Of a stretch of 64,000 bases of DNA, positions 44,171-52,811 are shown piece by piece. The DNA lies in NCBI GenBank assembly GCA_017941635.1, contig JAGAVZ010000175.1, positions 1 through 64,000 of the forward strand. The letters are read 5' to 3'. This stretch comes from Cellulosilyticum sp. GTDB taxonomy: Bacteria > Bacillota > Clostridia > Lachnospirales > Cellulosilyticaceae. Made by a program: the position numbers and the translations under genes. Numbering within the stretch: the stretch's first letter is position 1; the number at the start of each line of letters is the position of its first letter. Below the pieces are notes generated by a model. The model ran no database searches, was not told the origin of the DNA, and was given only the letters and a program-made list of their open reading frames with translations.

Positions 44171-46165
44171 ATGATTATGACAGATCAATTAATGTATGGT
44201 GGAGATTATAATCCTGAGCAATGGTTAGATAGACCAGATATTTTAGAAACAGATATCGAATATATGAAAAAAGCAAAGATTAATACAGTAACGCTAGGGG
44301 TATTTTCATGGGCTGTATTAGAGCCTGAAGAAGGTCAGTATCATTTGGATTGGTTAGAAGATATTGTTGATAGATTATATAGCAATGGGATTTCAGTTAT
44401 TTTGGCGACACCATCTGGTGCTAGACCTAAGTGGATGTCTGATAAATATCCAGAAGTATTAAGAGTTAGTGAAGATAGAAGAAGAGCCTTATTTGGAAAA
44501 AGACATAATCATTGCTATACTTCTCCAGTTTATAGACAAAAGGTAGCAACGATAAATCAAAAGTTAGCAGAACGTTTTGGCAATCATCCAGCTATTAAGT
44601 TGTGGCATATTTCTAATGAGTATGGTGGGGAATGTCATTGTCAACTTTGTCAGGAAGCCTTTAGAAATTGGCTTAAAAATAGATATCAAAGCATAGATGA
44701 ACTTAATAAGAAGTGGTATACCAGATTTTGGAGTCATACTTATCATTCTTTTGATACCATTGAAAGTCCTTCATCTATAGGGGAATATGATTTACATGGA
44801 TTAAAATTAGATTGGAAAAGATTCGTCACTGACCAAACTGTAGATTTTATAGAAAATGAAATAGCTGCTATCAGAAAAGGTGGAGCCACTCAACCTACTA
44901 CGGTGAATATGATGTATGATTATCTTGGCTTAAATTATGAAAAGTTAGCTAAAGTTGTAGATATTATCTCTTGGGATTCTTATCCATTATGGCACAAAAC
45001 AAAGGAGGTAGAAATTGCTAGAGATAATGGCTTGCAACATGATTTCATGAGGAGCTTGAAGAAGAAACCATTTTTACTTATGGAATCTTGTCCAAGTGCA
45101 ACAAACTGGCAAGGTATTAGTAAACTAAAGAAACCAGGGCTCTTATCAGCAGCTTCGTGGCAAGCTATTGCCCATGGTTCAGATAGCGTTTTATACTTCC
45201 AAATTAGACAAGGTAGAGGAAGCTCAGAAAAATTCCATGGTGCTGTGATTGATCATTCAGGAAGAGATGATACGAGAGTATTTAAAGAAGTAACAGCTAT
45301 GGGTGAGCAGCTAGAAATGCTTCAAGAAGTAAAAGGTACAAAGTGTAAAGCAGATATAGCCATCATTTATGATACAGAAAATAGATGGGCACTAGAAGAT
45401 GCACAGGGTCCAAGAAATAATGGTTTATTCTATCACGAAGCCGTTATGAAGTCTTACAGTGCCTATAGAAAATTAGGTTATAATGTGGATGTAATTAATG
45501 AGGCTCAAGATTTATCAGACTACAAAATTGTTGTAGCACCAATGCTCTATCTATTTAGAGAAAAAATTGAGACTCGATTAGAAGCTTTCGTGAAAAATGG
45601 TGGACATTTAGTCATGACTTATTGGTCAGGCGTAGTAGATGAATGGGATCGTTGTTTCTTAGGGGATACACCTTATGGTTTAACACAAGTATTAGGTGTA
45701 AGAAGAACTGAGATAGATGCGTTATATGATGGAGAGACTAACTTTATTCAGGGCACTAATAATGAACGCTATGAGTGCCAATATCTTTGTGAATTGACCC
45801 AAAATGAGGGGGCAAAAACGCTTATGACCTATGGCAAAGATTTTTATAAGGATGAACTTGCCATTGCAGAAAACCTTTATGGAAAAGGGAAGGCTTATTA
45901 TGTAGGAGTAGATGCAGAACAAGCATTTTATGATACTTTCTATAAAAAGGTGGTTAAGGAAGCTCATTTACAACCTATTCTAAGCATAGAAACTCCAGAA
46001 GGAGTAGAAGTGACTTCAAGAGTTTCTGAGAAACATGAGTATATATTCATCCAAAACTATAATACTGAGCCAGTAGACATGCCATTAGATGGAGTAGGCG
46101 AAGTTATATTAGGTAGTTATAGAGATGGAATAGGAGCTTATGAAACTGTTATTTTAAAGAAATAA
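44171..46165 (+). CDS. GH42 beta-galactosidase
   Basis: 664 aa, cytoplasmic (no signal peptide). Family GH42 landmarks: MYGGDYNPEQW at the start, FSWAVLEPEEGQY near 58, the acid/base Glu in LWHISNEYGG near 149, Cys residues of a structural zinc site (Cys118 region and GECHCQLC near 153-160), and the nucleophile Glu in LLMESCPS near 305. A trimerisation domain (~395-600) and a small C-terminal beta domain follow. It should release galactose from the ends of galacto-oligosaccharides produced by the GH53 enzyme. Ribosome site AAAGGGGAG. Last gene of the locus. Confidence 0.95.
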   Translation: MIMTDQLMYGGDYNPEQWLDRPDILETDIEYMKKAKINTVTLGVFSWAVLEPEEGQYHLDWLEDIVDRLYSNGISVILATPSGARPKWMSDKYPEVLRVSEDRRRALFGKRHNHCYTSPVYRQKVATINQKLAERFGNHPAIKLWHISNEYGGECHCQLCQEAFRNWLKNRYQSIDELNKKWYTRFWSHTYHSFDTIESPSSIGEYDLHGLKLDWKRFVTDQTVDFIENEIAAIRKGGATQPTTVNMMYDYLGLNYEKLAKVVDIISWDSYPLWHKTKEVEIARDNGLQHDFMRSLKKKPFLLMESCPSATNWQGISKLKKPGLLSAASWQAIAHGSDSVLYFQIRQGRGSSEKFHGAVIDHSGRDDTRVFKEVTAMGEQLEMLQEVKGTKCKADIAIIYDTENRWALEDAQGPRNNGLFYHEAVMKSYSAYRKLGYNVDVINEAQDLSDYKIVVAPMLYLFREKIETRLEAFVKNGGHLVMTYWSGVVDEWDRCFLGDTPYGLTQVLGVRRTEIDALYDGETNFIQGTNNERYECQYLCELTQNEGAKTLMTYGKDFYKDELAIAENLYGKGKAYYVGVDAEQAFYDTFYKKVVKEAHLQPILSIETPEGVEVTSRVSEKHEYIFIQNYNTEPVDMPLDGVGEVILGSYRDGIGAYETVILKK

Positions 46166-46224
46166 CAATTTTGATAAGACTAAATGGTGCTTTAGCGTGT
46201 AAGATGATTAGATATTAGATTAGT

Positions 46225-46282
46225 AAAAAAGGGATGTCACGAAACGAATCTTTTAGATTAGTTTCGTGGTATCCCTCTTTTT
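46225..46282 (+). terminator. Hairpin repeat, copy 2 (right side of galactan locus)
   Basis: GGGATGTCACGAAAC pairs fully with GTTTCGTGGTATCCC (two G-T pairs); the tip AATC-TTTT-AGATT matches the copy at 37466. It is preceded by six A and followed by CTTTTT, so this copy is a plausible terminator for GH42. Confidence 0.85.
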
Positions 46283-46335
46283 AGTGCATCTAAATTATAC
46301 ATGTCATTTAAAGAGTACATGTTTTTTAACAATAA

Positions 46336-46509
46336 TTAAATAGGGAAATTGTTATCTAATTGACGTTTGAATAAGGGCAACATCAAACGGTCTAATTCAC
46401 TGCTTAATTCAATAACTTCTGGAGAGAGAAGATCGTAATTATTGGCTTCAATTACTTTAAGTAAGTCTTGTTTAAGTGACATAATAATAGTAAGGGTAGA
46501 AGTTTTCAT
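46336..46509 (-). CDS. Spo0E-like aspartyl-phosphate phosphatase
   Basis: 57-aa protein, too short for most gene callers. It consists of two predicted helices: SLKQDLLKVIEANNYDLLS, then PEVIELSSELDRLMLPLF. The Ser-x-x-Leu-Asp signature (SSELD, residues 36-40) is the mark of Spo0E-family peptides, which dephosphorylate Spo0A-P and delay sporulation. The ATG is preceded by GTGAGG at 11 bases, a slightly long spacing. It lies alone between the galactan locus and the SSB-like gene. Partner Spo0A is not in the window. Confidence 0.75.
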   Translation of the reverse strand: MKTSTLTIIMSLKQDLLKVIEANNYDLLSPEVIELSSELDRLMLPLFKRQLDNNFPI

Positions 46510-46701
46510 AAGAATCGCAGCCTCACTTTGTGGTTAGTGATTTAAAGTCAACTTAGTGACTACTATATACTATGCCATAAATTACAAAAGGTGAATAAAA
46601 TTAGTTGTGATAGGTTGTCATATTTAGAAGGAATCGTTCATATAATTTTAAAGGCAGACAGATCAGTTAGAGAAACAAAGTAGGATAAGGAGTGAGTAGG
46701 G

Positions 46702-47379
46702 ATGATAGAACATAAAATTGAAAATAACGAAGTTATTTTAATTGGAAAGGTCATAAGTGATGTAAAATTTAGTCATAAAGTCTATGGAGAAGGCTTTTAC
46801 AGTTTTGATTTGCAGATTCCAAGATTAAGTAATTCCTTTGATGTATTGCCTATTACCATATCTGAGCGTCTCTTACCAAGTTATGGTAGCATACAAGGCA
46901 AAATCTTAGAGTTACAAGGGCAGCTTAGGTCATACAATCAATATTCAGAAGGAAAAAATAAACTGATTTTAACTGTATTTTGCTTAGAAATGAAGGAAGT
47001 TTCAGCTGGTGAACTTTCTAAGAGCAAAAATCATATTTATTTAAATGGGTACATATGTAAGAAACCGATTTATCGAACAACCCCATTTGGTAGGGAAATT
47101 ACAGATTTACACTTGGCAGTTAACAGGGCATATCACAAGTCAGATTATATTCCTTGTATTACATGGGGAAGAACAGCCAGGTTTTCAGAAAGTCTTTCTG
47201 TAGGCGATCATATTCAAGTATGGGGACGCATTCAAAGTAGAATGTATCAAAAGAAATTGGAGACAGGAGAATCTATTGTAAAAACAGCTTATGAAATCTC
47301 AATTAATAAGCTAGATACAGTAATAGATGATATAGAAGTTAAGGAAGCTGGAGAAGAAGATTATATAGTACAATCATAA
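46702..47379 (+). CDS. Double OB-fold single-stranded DNA-binding-like protein
   Basis: 225 aa with two SSB-like OB folds. The first (residues ~8-108) starts EVILIGKVISDVKFSHKVYGEGFYSFDLQIPRLS; the second (~112-212) starts HIYLNGYICKKPIYRTTPFGREITDLHLAVNRAY and continues with DYIPCITWGRTARFSESLSVGDHIQVWGRI, close to the core of PriB/SSB domains. The acidic Gly-Pro-rich tail of true SSB is missing, although the end is acidic. A DNA-binding role separate from the essential SSB is likely. Ribosome site AAGGAG. Followed by a hairpin. Confidence 0.85.
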   Translation: MIEHKIENNEVILIGKVISDVKFSHKVYGEGFYSFDLQIPRLSNSFDVLPITISERLLPSYGSIQGKILELQGQLRSYNQYSEGKNKLILTVFCLEMKEVSAGELSKSKNHIYLNGYICKKPIYRTTPFGREITDLHLAVNRAYHKSDYIPCITWGRTARFSESLSVGDHIQVWGRIQSRMYQKKLETGESIVKTAYEISINKLDTVIDDIEVKEAGEEDYIVQS

Positions 47380-47382
47380 GGT

Positions 47383-47420
47383 ATAAGGGGGACTGATCAA
47401 AAGGGTTGGTTACCCCTTAT
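47383..47420 (+). terminator. Hairpin after the SSB-like gene
   Basis: ATAAGGGG pairs with CCCCTTAT, continued inside by ACTGATC/GGTTGGT with wobble pairs. The T tract is weak (TTATATG). Confidence 0.55.
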
Positions 47421-47445
47421 TTATATGAGATTGGAGGAAGGGCTT

Positions 47446-47528
47446 ATGCTATCAAATGATTATTTAAATGAACTTTAATCGAAGATATAGCATATTTATT
47501 GGGATGTGATATAATAAAAAAGAAGTAG
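47446..47528 (+). pseudogene. Tiny frameshifted ORF
   Basis: ATG 47446 has a GGAGGAAGG ribosome site but stops after 10 codons (MLSNDYLNEL). The shifted frame from 47475 continues IEDIAYLLGCDIIKKK to TAG 47526. One missing T in the CTTTA run would explain it. It could be a broken 27-28-residue gene or chance. Confidence 0.25.
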
Positions 47529-47579
47529 AGAAGAGACAATAAAATAAAGAAATAGAATAAAAAGGAATCTAGTAGGCAG

Positions 47580-48245
47580 ATGGATTACACAGTTGTTAAA
47601 CAAAATAGAAAGACAGCTACAATTGTAATTAGTGACAATCTAGAGGTGCTAGTTAAAGTGCCAAGATATGTAACAAAAAGACAAATTGAAGCCATTGTAA
47701 CAAAGCACGAAGACTGGATTTTACAAACATTAGAAAATAAAAAGCAGCTTATAGAAGCAAAAGATTGGTATTATACAAAACGGATTATGTATTTAGGTAA
47801 GTATTGGCCAGTAGAGCTTATTATCCAGCCATCAGCAAGGCAAAAGGTTGACTTTACACAGAAAGGCTTTATAATTGTTTCAGATGGTAGTGAGTCTGAA
47901 AGTAGACAGCTCATGGAGCAGTTTTATAGAAAACAGGCAAAAGAGCAGCTAACAAAGTTAGCCTATAGATACGCTAAGCTTGTTGGTGTACAGTTTCAAA
48001 AAATTACAATTCGTAATCAAAAGACGAGGTGGGGAAGCTGCTCTTCTAAGGGCAACTTATCTTTTAATTTAAAGATTCTGTGTGCACCACAAGAAATGAT
48101 GGAATATGTTGTTTTACATGAAGTCATGCATCTAAAACATTTTAATCATAGTAAAGAGTTTTGGAAGGATATTGAAGTATTGATGCCAGATTATAAAAAA
48201 CGCATGAATTACTTTAAGCAGTTTGGACAAAACTTTATGATATAG
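47580..48245 (+). CDS. YgjP/SprT-like zinc metallopeptidase (DUF45)
   Basis: 221 aa. The zinc site is HEVMH (residues ~180-184) with the third His a few residues later in HFNHSKEFW. The preceding ITIRNQKTRWGSCSSKGNLSFNLKIL block is the signature of the YgjP-like family (M48-related). The N-terminal part VVKQNRKTATIVISDNLEVLVKVP is also typical. The cellular target is unknown. The start at 47580 has AAGGAA at about 12 bases, which is far; no better start is seen. cobO follows after 25 bases. Confidence 0.9.
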   Translation: MDYTVVKQNRKTATIVISDNLEVLVKVPRYVTKRQIEAIVTKHEDWILQTLENKKQLIEAKDWYYTKRIMYLGKYWPVELIIQPSARQKVDFTQKGFIIVSDGSESESRQLMEQFYRKQAKEQLTKLAYRYAKLVGVQFQKITIRNQKTRWGSCSSKGNLSFNLKILCAPQEMMEYVVLHEVMHLKHFNHSKEFWKDIEVLMPDYKKRMNYFKQFGQNFMI

Positions 48246-48270
48246 GATGGAGAGCTGAGGAGGAAATAAG

Positions 48271-48801
48271 ATGGAAAATGGACTTGTCCAAGTATACTAT
48301 GGCAAAGGTAAAGGCAAGACAACTGCGGCCATTGGACTTGGTATTAGGGCACTAGGCAATGATTATAAGGTAATTATGATACAATTTTTAAAAAATGATA
48401 CAACAGGTGAATGTAGAATGATTAAAGCCTTAGAGCCTGATTTTAAAATTTTTCATTTTGAAAAGAAAAGAGGTTTTACTTGGCAATTAAATGAAGAAGA
48501 AAAGCAAGAATTAAGAAGTGAAACGAGTAATGCACTTAAATTTGCAATGAAAGTAATGGATACAGGGCAGTGTGATGTACTCATTTTAGATGAAATCTTA
48601 AATTCATTAGAATTAGGATTTGTAAGTGAAGAAGACGTATGTGCACTCATTGATAATAAATCAGATGATGTAGAGCTCGTTTTAACAGGACGTAGCTTGC
48701 CGGAAAGTATTGCTCAAAGAGCAAATTATATTAGTTATATTGAAGCAATTAAACACCCTATGAGCTCAGGAATTGATGCTCGAAGAGGTATTGAATATTA
48801 A
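48271..48801 (+). CDS. cobO: Cob(I)yrinic acid a,c-diamide adenosyltransferase, CobO type
   Basis: Adds the adenosyl group to cobalamin precursors. 176 aa with the Walker A GKGKGKTTAA at residues 11-20, followed by the CobO/BtuR pattern VIMIQFLKND and the VLILDEILNSLELGFV Walker-B-like block near 105, and LTGRSLPESIAQRANYISYIE near 132. Here it stands alone with the metallopeptidase, away from other cobalamin genes, so it may serve corrinoid salvage. Ribosome site GAGGAGG and a strong terminator. Confidence 0.93.
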   Translation: MENGLVQVYYGKGKGKTTAAIGLGIRALGNDYKVIMIQFLKNDTTGECRMIKALEPDFKIFHFEKKRGFTWQLNEEEKQELRSETSNALKFAMKVMDTGQCDVLILDEILNSLELGFVSEEDVCALIDNKSDDVELVLTGRSLPESIAQRANYISYIEAIKHPMSSGIDARRGIEY

Positions 48802-48806
48802 AAGAT

Positions 48807-48850
48807 AAAAAACTGGTAATGAGTATGAGATACTTATTACCAGTTTTTTT
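48807..48850 (+). terminator. Terminator after cobO
   Basis: AAAAACTGGTAATGAGTA pairs with TACTTATTACCAGTTTTT (one A-C/G-T irregularity near the tip), followed by further T. Confidence 0.93.
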
Positions 48851-48941
48851 GTATAGTACATTTATAATCAACTAAGCTCAGAAAATCTTTAGGAACATCA
48901 TCCTTAGTAGTCAAAAATCATTAAGGATAAAGTATTCTTGA

Positions 48942-49706
48942 TTAGAATGAGTTATCTAATAAATGATCCATATTATATAATCCAGGTGCTTTATCTGCTA
49001 AGAAGGTAGCAGCTTTGATGGCACCAGTTGCAAATACTTCTTTAGAAGTTGCTTGGTGAGAGAGTGTGATAAATTCATCATTTCCCGCAAATAGAATATC
49101 ATGTTCACCAACAATTGTGCCACCACGAACTGCGTGGATGCCGATTTCTTTTTGAGGTCTTTTTTCACGGACTGTGCTGCGATCATAGCGATAAGTATAA
49201 GTATTATCTAATGTTTCATTGATAGCATCAGCAATAGCTAAAGCTGTACCACTTGGTGCATCAATTTTTTGATTGTGATGTTTCTCAATAATTTCAATGT
49301 CAAAGCCACTTGTAGCTAAGATTTCAGTTGCACGCTTTGCAAGTGCAATGAGTAAGTTGACGCCTAGAGACATGTTGGCAGAGAAGAAAATAGGCACGCT
49401 ATGACTTGCTTCTTTTAAATAAGCAATATCTTCCTCTGATAAGCCAGTTGTACAAATAACGGTTGGAATGTTGTGATGAAGTGCGTAATCAATTAATCCT
49501 CTTACAGCAGATGCAGTAGAAAAATCAATAATCACATCAGCTTCTACATTGCATTCATTAATATTTTGAAAAACAGGATATTTATTTGGAACCTCTACAT
49601 AAGGATCAATACCTGCTACGATTTCTACATTTTCTTGACTATCAATAAGGCGAGTAATGGCTCTACCAATTTTACCATTACAGCCGTGCATTAAGACTTT
49701 TGTCAT
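48942..49706 (-). CDS. dapB: 4-hydroxy-tetrahydrodipicolinate reductase
   Basis: Second dedicated step of diaminopimelate/lysine synthesis, NAD(P)H-dependent. The nucleotide-binding HGCNGKIGRAI is near the N-terminus, the catalytic EKHHNQKIDAPSGTAL block near residue 150, with SANMSLGVNLL before it. Length 254 aa is usual. ATG 49706 has AAAGGA at 8 bases; an ATG three codons upstream (49715) is too close to that site. It follows dapA by about 40 bases and so is under the same lysine riboswitch. Confidence 0.95.
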   Translation of the reverse strand: MTKVLMHGCNGKIGRAITRLIDSQENVEIVAGIDPYVEVPNKYPVFQNINECNVEADVIIDFSTASAVRGLIDYALHHNIPTVICTTGLSEEDIAYLKEASHSVPIFFSANMSLGVNLLIALAKRATEILATSGFDIEIIEKHHNQKIDAPSGTALAIADAINETLDNTYTYRYDRSTVREKRPQKEIGIHAVRGGTIVGEHDILFAGNDEFITLSHQATSKEVFATGAIKAATFLADKAPGLYNMDHLLDNSF

Positions 49707-49747
49707 GTCATTCATCCTTTCTGAAGTACCTGTGCATTTTTAACTTA

Positions 49748-50632
49748 TTAACCTAAAAGTTTAGCATCAATAAGTGTTTGTTTGAGTAATTCGATATGAT
49801 CTTCTTCAAGTGTTGTAAGTGGTAATCTACAAGGTCCTGCCTCCATACCCATTAGATTAAGTGCTGCTTTAACTGGAATAGGATTTACTTCACAGAATAA
49901 AGCTTTGATAAGCGGTAAAAGTTCTAATTGGATATGTAATGCTTTTTCTGTATGGCCATCAAGATATAATCTAACCATATCGTGTGTTTGGCGTGGTGCT
50001 ACGTTAGATAAAACAGAAATAACCCCTTTACCACCAAGTGATAGAACAGGAATAATTTGATCATCATTTCCAGAATAGATAGGGAAATCTGGTCCACAAA
50101 GTGCAGCAATTTCTGCTACAGTTGAAATGTTTCCTGTAGCTTCTTTGATCCCTTGAACAAAATCATATTTGGCTAGAGTAGCTACAGTTTTTGGAGAAAT
50201 AGTAACGCCAGTACGACTAGGCACACTATAAAGAATCATTGGAAGGTCTACTTCACGTCCAATTGCTGTAAAGTGTTCGATTAATCCTTTTTGTGTTGCT
50301 TTATTATAGTATGGTGTCACTTGAAGTGTTGCATCCGCACCTAAAGCTTTTGCTCTTTTGGTTAGGTTGATACCATGTCTTGTATCATTGCTACCTGTTC
50401 CTGCAATAACAGGTACACGGCCTTTTGTACGTTCAACAGCTACTTTAATACATTCAAGATGTTCATCATCTGTCATAGTAGAAGCTTCACCAGTTGTACC
50501 ACAAATAATAATAGAATCTGTACCATTTTCAATTTGAAAATCAATATATTGTTCTAATTTCTCAAAATTAATATCCCCATTATCTAAAAATGGTGTAACA
50601 ATTGCAACGCCTGCTCCTTCAAAAATTGCCAT
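49748..50632 (-). CDS. dapA: 4-hydroxy-tetrahydrodipicolinate synthase
   Basis: Condenses pyruvate with aspartate semialdehyde, the first committed step to diaminopimelate and lysine (also dipicolinate for spores). TIM barrel of 294 aa with GTTGEASTM near residue 45, VTPYYNKATQKGL near 105 with the proton-relay Tyr, the SRTG block with Arg near 138, and the Schiff-base Lys in VQGIKEATGN near 161. Ribosome site CGGAGG. First gene of dapA-dapB, with a lysine riboswitch and terminator upstream. Confidence 0.97.
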   Translation of the reverse strand: MAIFEGAGVAIVTPFLDNGDINFEKLEQYIDFQIENGTDSIIICGTTGEASTMTDDEHLECIKVAVERTKGRVPVIAGTGSNDTRHGINLTKRAKALGADATLQVTPYYNKATQKGLIEHFTAIGREVDLPMILYSVPSRTGVTISPKTVATLAKYDFVQGIKEATGNISTVAEIAALCGPDFPIYSGNDDQIIPVLSLGGKGVISVLSNVAPRQTHDMVRLYLDGHTEKALHIQLELLPLIKALFCEVNPIPVKAALNLMGMEAGPCRLPLTTLEEDHIELLKQTLIDAKLLG

Positions 50633-50748
50633 AATATCATCCTCCGTTTACGTTAAAAATAGATTTTGTTAATTTTAAATAGAATTTGCCGTCTACTAAC
50701 ATTTTATTCCAAAAGGGTAGAAACGTAGCCTATTTAAAATAAACCAAT

Positions 50749-50775
50749 AAAAAAACCAGCACATAGAGGCTGGCT
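50749..50775 (-). terminator. Riboswitch-controlled terminator upstream of dapA
   Basis: On the minus strand CCAGC and GCTGG pair (extendable by two) around CTCTATGT, followed by seven T. It lies between the lysine aptamer and dapA, as expected for transcriptional control. Confidence 0.88.
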
Positions 50776-50818
50776 ACTACAATCATAATCAATAAATATG
50801 AATACTCGGATATGATTA

Positions 50819-50997
50819 TATGTAGCTCTCCACCCTTATTGTAATATGAACGGGTGACAGTTGTATAGCTCTTAACTAGACAACCAGGAAAAAATAGTAC
50901 AAGCTATTTTTTCCTTCGGCGATTACCCCTTTTGGCTCTTTTCACTTTCCCTTGTAGGAATCCAAAAGCTTACTAATGGCATTCGCGCCTCTACAAT
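50819..50997 (-). ncRNA. Lysine riboswitch (L-box) aptamer
   Basis: The minus strand reads GTAGAGGCGCGAAT, GTGAAAAGAGCCAAAA and GGGGTAATCGCCGAAGG, the conserved core of lysine riboswitches, with the closing helix TGTAG/CTACA at its ends and long paired arms between. It sits downstream of a strong promoter and upstream of a terminator and dapA. Lysine binding should favour termination of dapA-dapB transcription. Confidence 0.93.
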
Positions 50998-51015
50998 GAA
51001 TATTTAATTGAATTC

Positions 51016-51044
51016 AATATAACGCTATAAGAATAAAATGTCAA
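51016..51044 (-). promoter_or_regulatory. dapA-dapB promoter
   Basis: On the minus strand TTGACA (51044-51039) and TATATT (51021-51016) with a 17-base spacer, just upstream of the lysine aptamer. Confidence 0.85.
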
Positions 51045-51148
51045 CAATAATTAGAAAATTTGAAAGGACTATTTTTTTAGAAGGAATGTATAAAAAAGTA
51101 GAAAACGTAACATACTCTAATAGATTTTATGGTTAGAGGAGACGCGTT

Positions 51149-51373
51149 ATGAAAAAAGACAGTACTAAAAATAAAGAAAAATTATTTGATGCTTTATCAC
51201 CAGATGATAAGATGAAACTCGAAATTGCAGAAGAGCTTGGTCTTTTGGAGAAAGTTCATGAAGGTGGTTGGAAAGCTCTTAGTGCAAAAGAGACAGGTAA
51301 AATTGGAGGATTGATGACTAAGAAAAAAAGAGAACTAAAGAAACAGCAAGAAATGAACCAAGAAACTGAGTAA
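51149..51373 (+). CDS. Small acid-soluble spore protein, alpha/beta type
   Basis: 74 aa. MKLEIAEELGLLEKV carries the Glu-Ile-Ala site cut by germination protease GPR, and GGWKALSAKETGKIGGLMTKK is the second conserved DNA-binding block of alpha/beta SASPs. Lys-rich extensions surround the core at both ends, longer than in the smallest members. It coats DNA in the dormant spore. Ribosome site AGAGGAG. It should be expressed from a forespore (sigma-G) promoter, which I did not try to place. Confidence 0.9.
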   Translation: MKKDSTKNKEKLFDALSPDDKMKLEIAEELGLLEKVHEGGWKALSAKETGKIGGLMTKKKRELKKQQEMNQETE

Positions 51374-51444
51374 ACATTCACATTAGACGATGATTTGTAG
51401 ATAGAGTGTTACTTAAGAAATAAAAGTCTAGTAAAAATAGGACA

Positions 51445-51489
51445 AAAAAATAAGCTCCTTATGACATCCGACATAAAGAGCTTATTTTT
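51445..51489. terminator. Bidirectional terminator between SASP and CNNM genes
   Basis: AAAAATAAGCTC pairs with GAGCTTATTTTT, with a TTA/TAA inner extension; A and T runs flank the stem on both sides. Confidence 0.88.
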
Positions 51490-51542
51490 GTAGTCTATCC
51501 AGTTTATATGAATCGTAAAATTTACGTTATAAGTGCTAAGAA

Positions 51543-52811
51543 CTAACTTGCTTCGTTAATGGTAATACGAAGACGATTAATACGATTATTAACAGTTTCC
51601 TCAATTTTGAAAGTGAGTTCATTGAAAGTAATTTCTTCACCTAAATCAGGGAAACGGTCAAATAGACCAATGACAAAACCACCAATAGAATCAAAATCTT
51701 CAGAGGTGATATTAAGACCAAGTTCGTCATTAATATCTGGAATACGAGAGCTACCATCTACTACATATTCACCTTCTTTGATTTTTATGACATCTTCAGT
51801 AGTTTGATCATACTCATCATCAATATCTCCAACGATTTCCTCAATTAAATCTTCCATGCTGACAAGTCCAGAAGTACCACCATATTCGTCTAAGACGATA
51901 GCCATACCAATCTTTTGACTACGCATTTCTTTAAAGAGCTCGTCATTGTTTTTAAATTCATGAATAAAATATGCCTCACGTAAGTAATCAGAGGTTTTAA
52001 AGTGAGCTTCATTGATATCATTTAAAATAAGGTCTTTTATGTGTAAAATACCTACAATATGATCCAAAGAATCTTCAAACACAGGTATTCTGGAAAATTG
52101 TTCTTTTTTATAAAGATTAATAATATCTTCATAAGTTGAGTCTACAGCAATTGCAATCATATCTGTACGGGGAACCATAATATCCTTTGCACAAGACTCA
52201 CCGAAATTAAATACGTTGTTAATCATTTCTTTCTCATCAGATTCAATAACGCCTTCTTCGTGACTTACATTAACAATTGTTTTAAGTTCATCAGCAGTAA
52301 TGAAAGGTTTGGCTGCATCAGGTTTGCCACCTAACAATCTAATTAATCCATTAGTAATAAACATTAAAATAGCTACCACAGGACTAAAAACTTTAACAAT
52401 AATAGAAATAGCAGGTGAAACCAACAATGCAATCTTTTGGGCATTTTGAGTAGATAGTGATTTTGGGGTGATTTCGCCAAAGATTAAAACAAGTAAAGTC
52501 ATAATCCCAGTAGCAATCCCCACACCGATTCCACTTGATGAGCCACCAGATAGAGCAATAGCAATCATTGTAGCTAAAGATGAAGCCATAATATTGACTA
52601 AGTTATTACCAACTAAGATAGAACCTAAAAGTTTGTTAGGGTCTTCCAGAAGTTTTTCTAGTTTTTCTGCTCCTTTAATATTTTGTTCAATCATGTAACG
52701 TACGTCTAGTTTACTAAGTGCCATTAAAGCTGTCTCAGATGCAGAGAAAAAGCCTGATGCAAGTAGTAAGAATACTAGGCAAATAATCTGTACCGATAAC
52801 GAAGGGTCCAA
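51543..52811 (-). CDS. CNNM/CorC-family (hemolysin-like) membrane protein
   Basis: 422 aa. Residues ~1-190 form the CNNM (DUF21) transmembrane domain (LLLASGFFSASETALMALS near 16 is the signature), ~200-330 two CBS domains (DIMVPRTDMIAIAVD, IVGILHIKDLI) and ~340-420 a CorC_HlyC domain. The DEYGGTSGLVSMEDLIEEIVGDI block is highly conserved. Relatives mediate Mg2+ or Na+/Mg2+ exchange; the old hemolysin label is not informative. The start is TTG with AGGAGAG upstream. Single-gene unit. Confidence 0.92.
   Translation of the reverse strand: MDPSLSVQIICLVFLLLASGFFSASETALMALSKLDVRYMIEQNIKGAEKLEKLLEDPNKLLGSILVGNNLVNIMASSLATMIAIALSGGSSSGIGVGIATGIMTLLVLIFGEITPKSLSTQNAQKIALLVSPAISIIVKVFSPVVAILMFITNGLIRLLGGKPDAAKPFITADELKTIVNVSHEEGVIESDEKEMINNVFNFGESCAKDIMVPRTDMIAIAVDSTYEDIINLYKKEQFSRIPVFEDSLDHIVGILHIKDLILNDINEAHFKTSDYLREAYFIHEFKNNDELFKEMRSQKIGMAIVLDEYGGTSGLVSMEDLIEEIVGDIDDEYDQTTEDVIKIKEGEYVVDGSSRIPDINDELGLNITSEDFDSIGGFVIGLFDRFPDLGEEITFNELTFKIEETVNNRINRLRITINEAS

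Noticed and set aside
37417-46300. Galactan locus as a mobile genomic island
   Set aside because: Bracketing hairpins exist, but there is no integrase, transposase, tRNA attachment site or clear shift in base composition.
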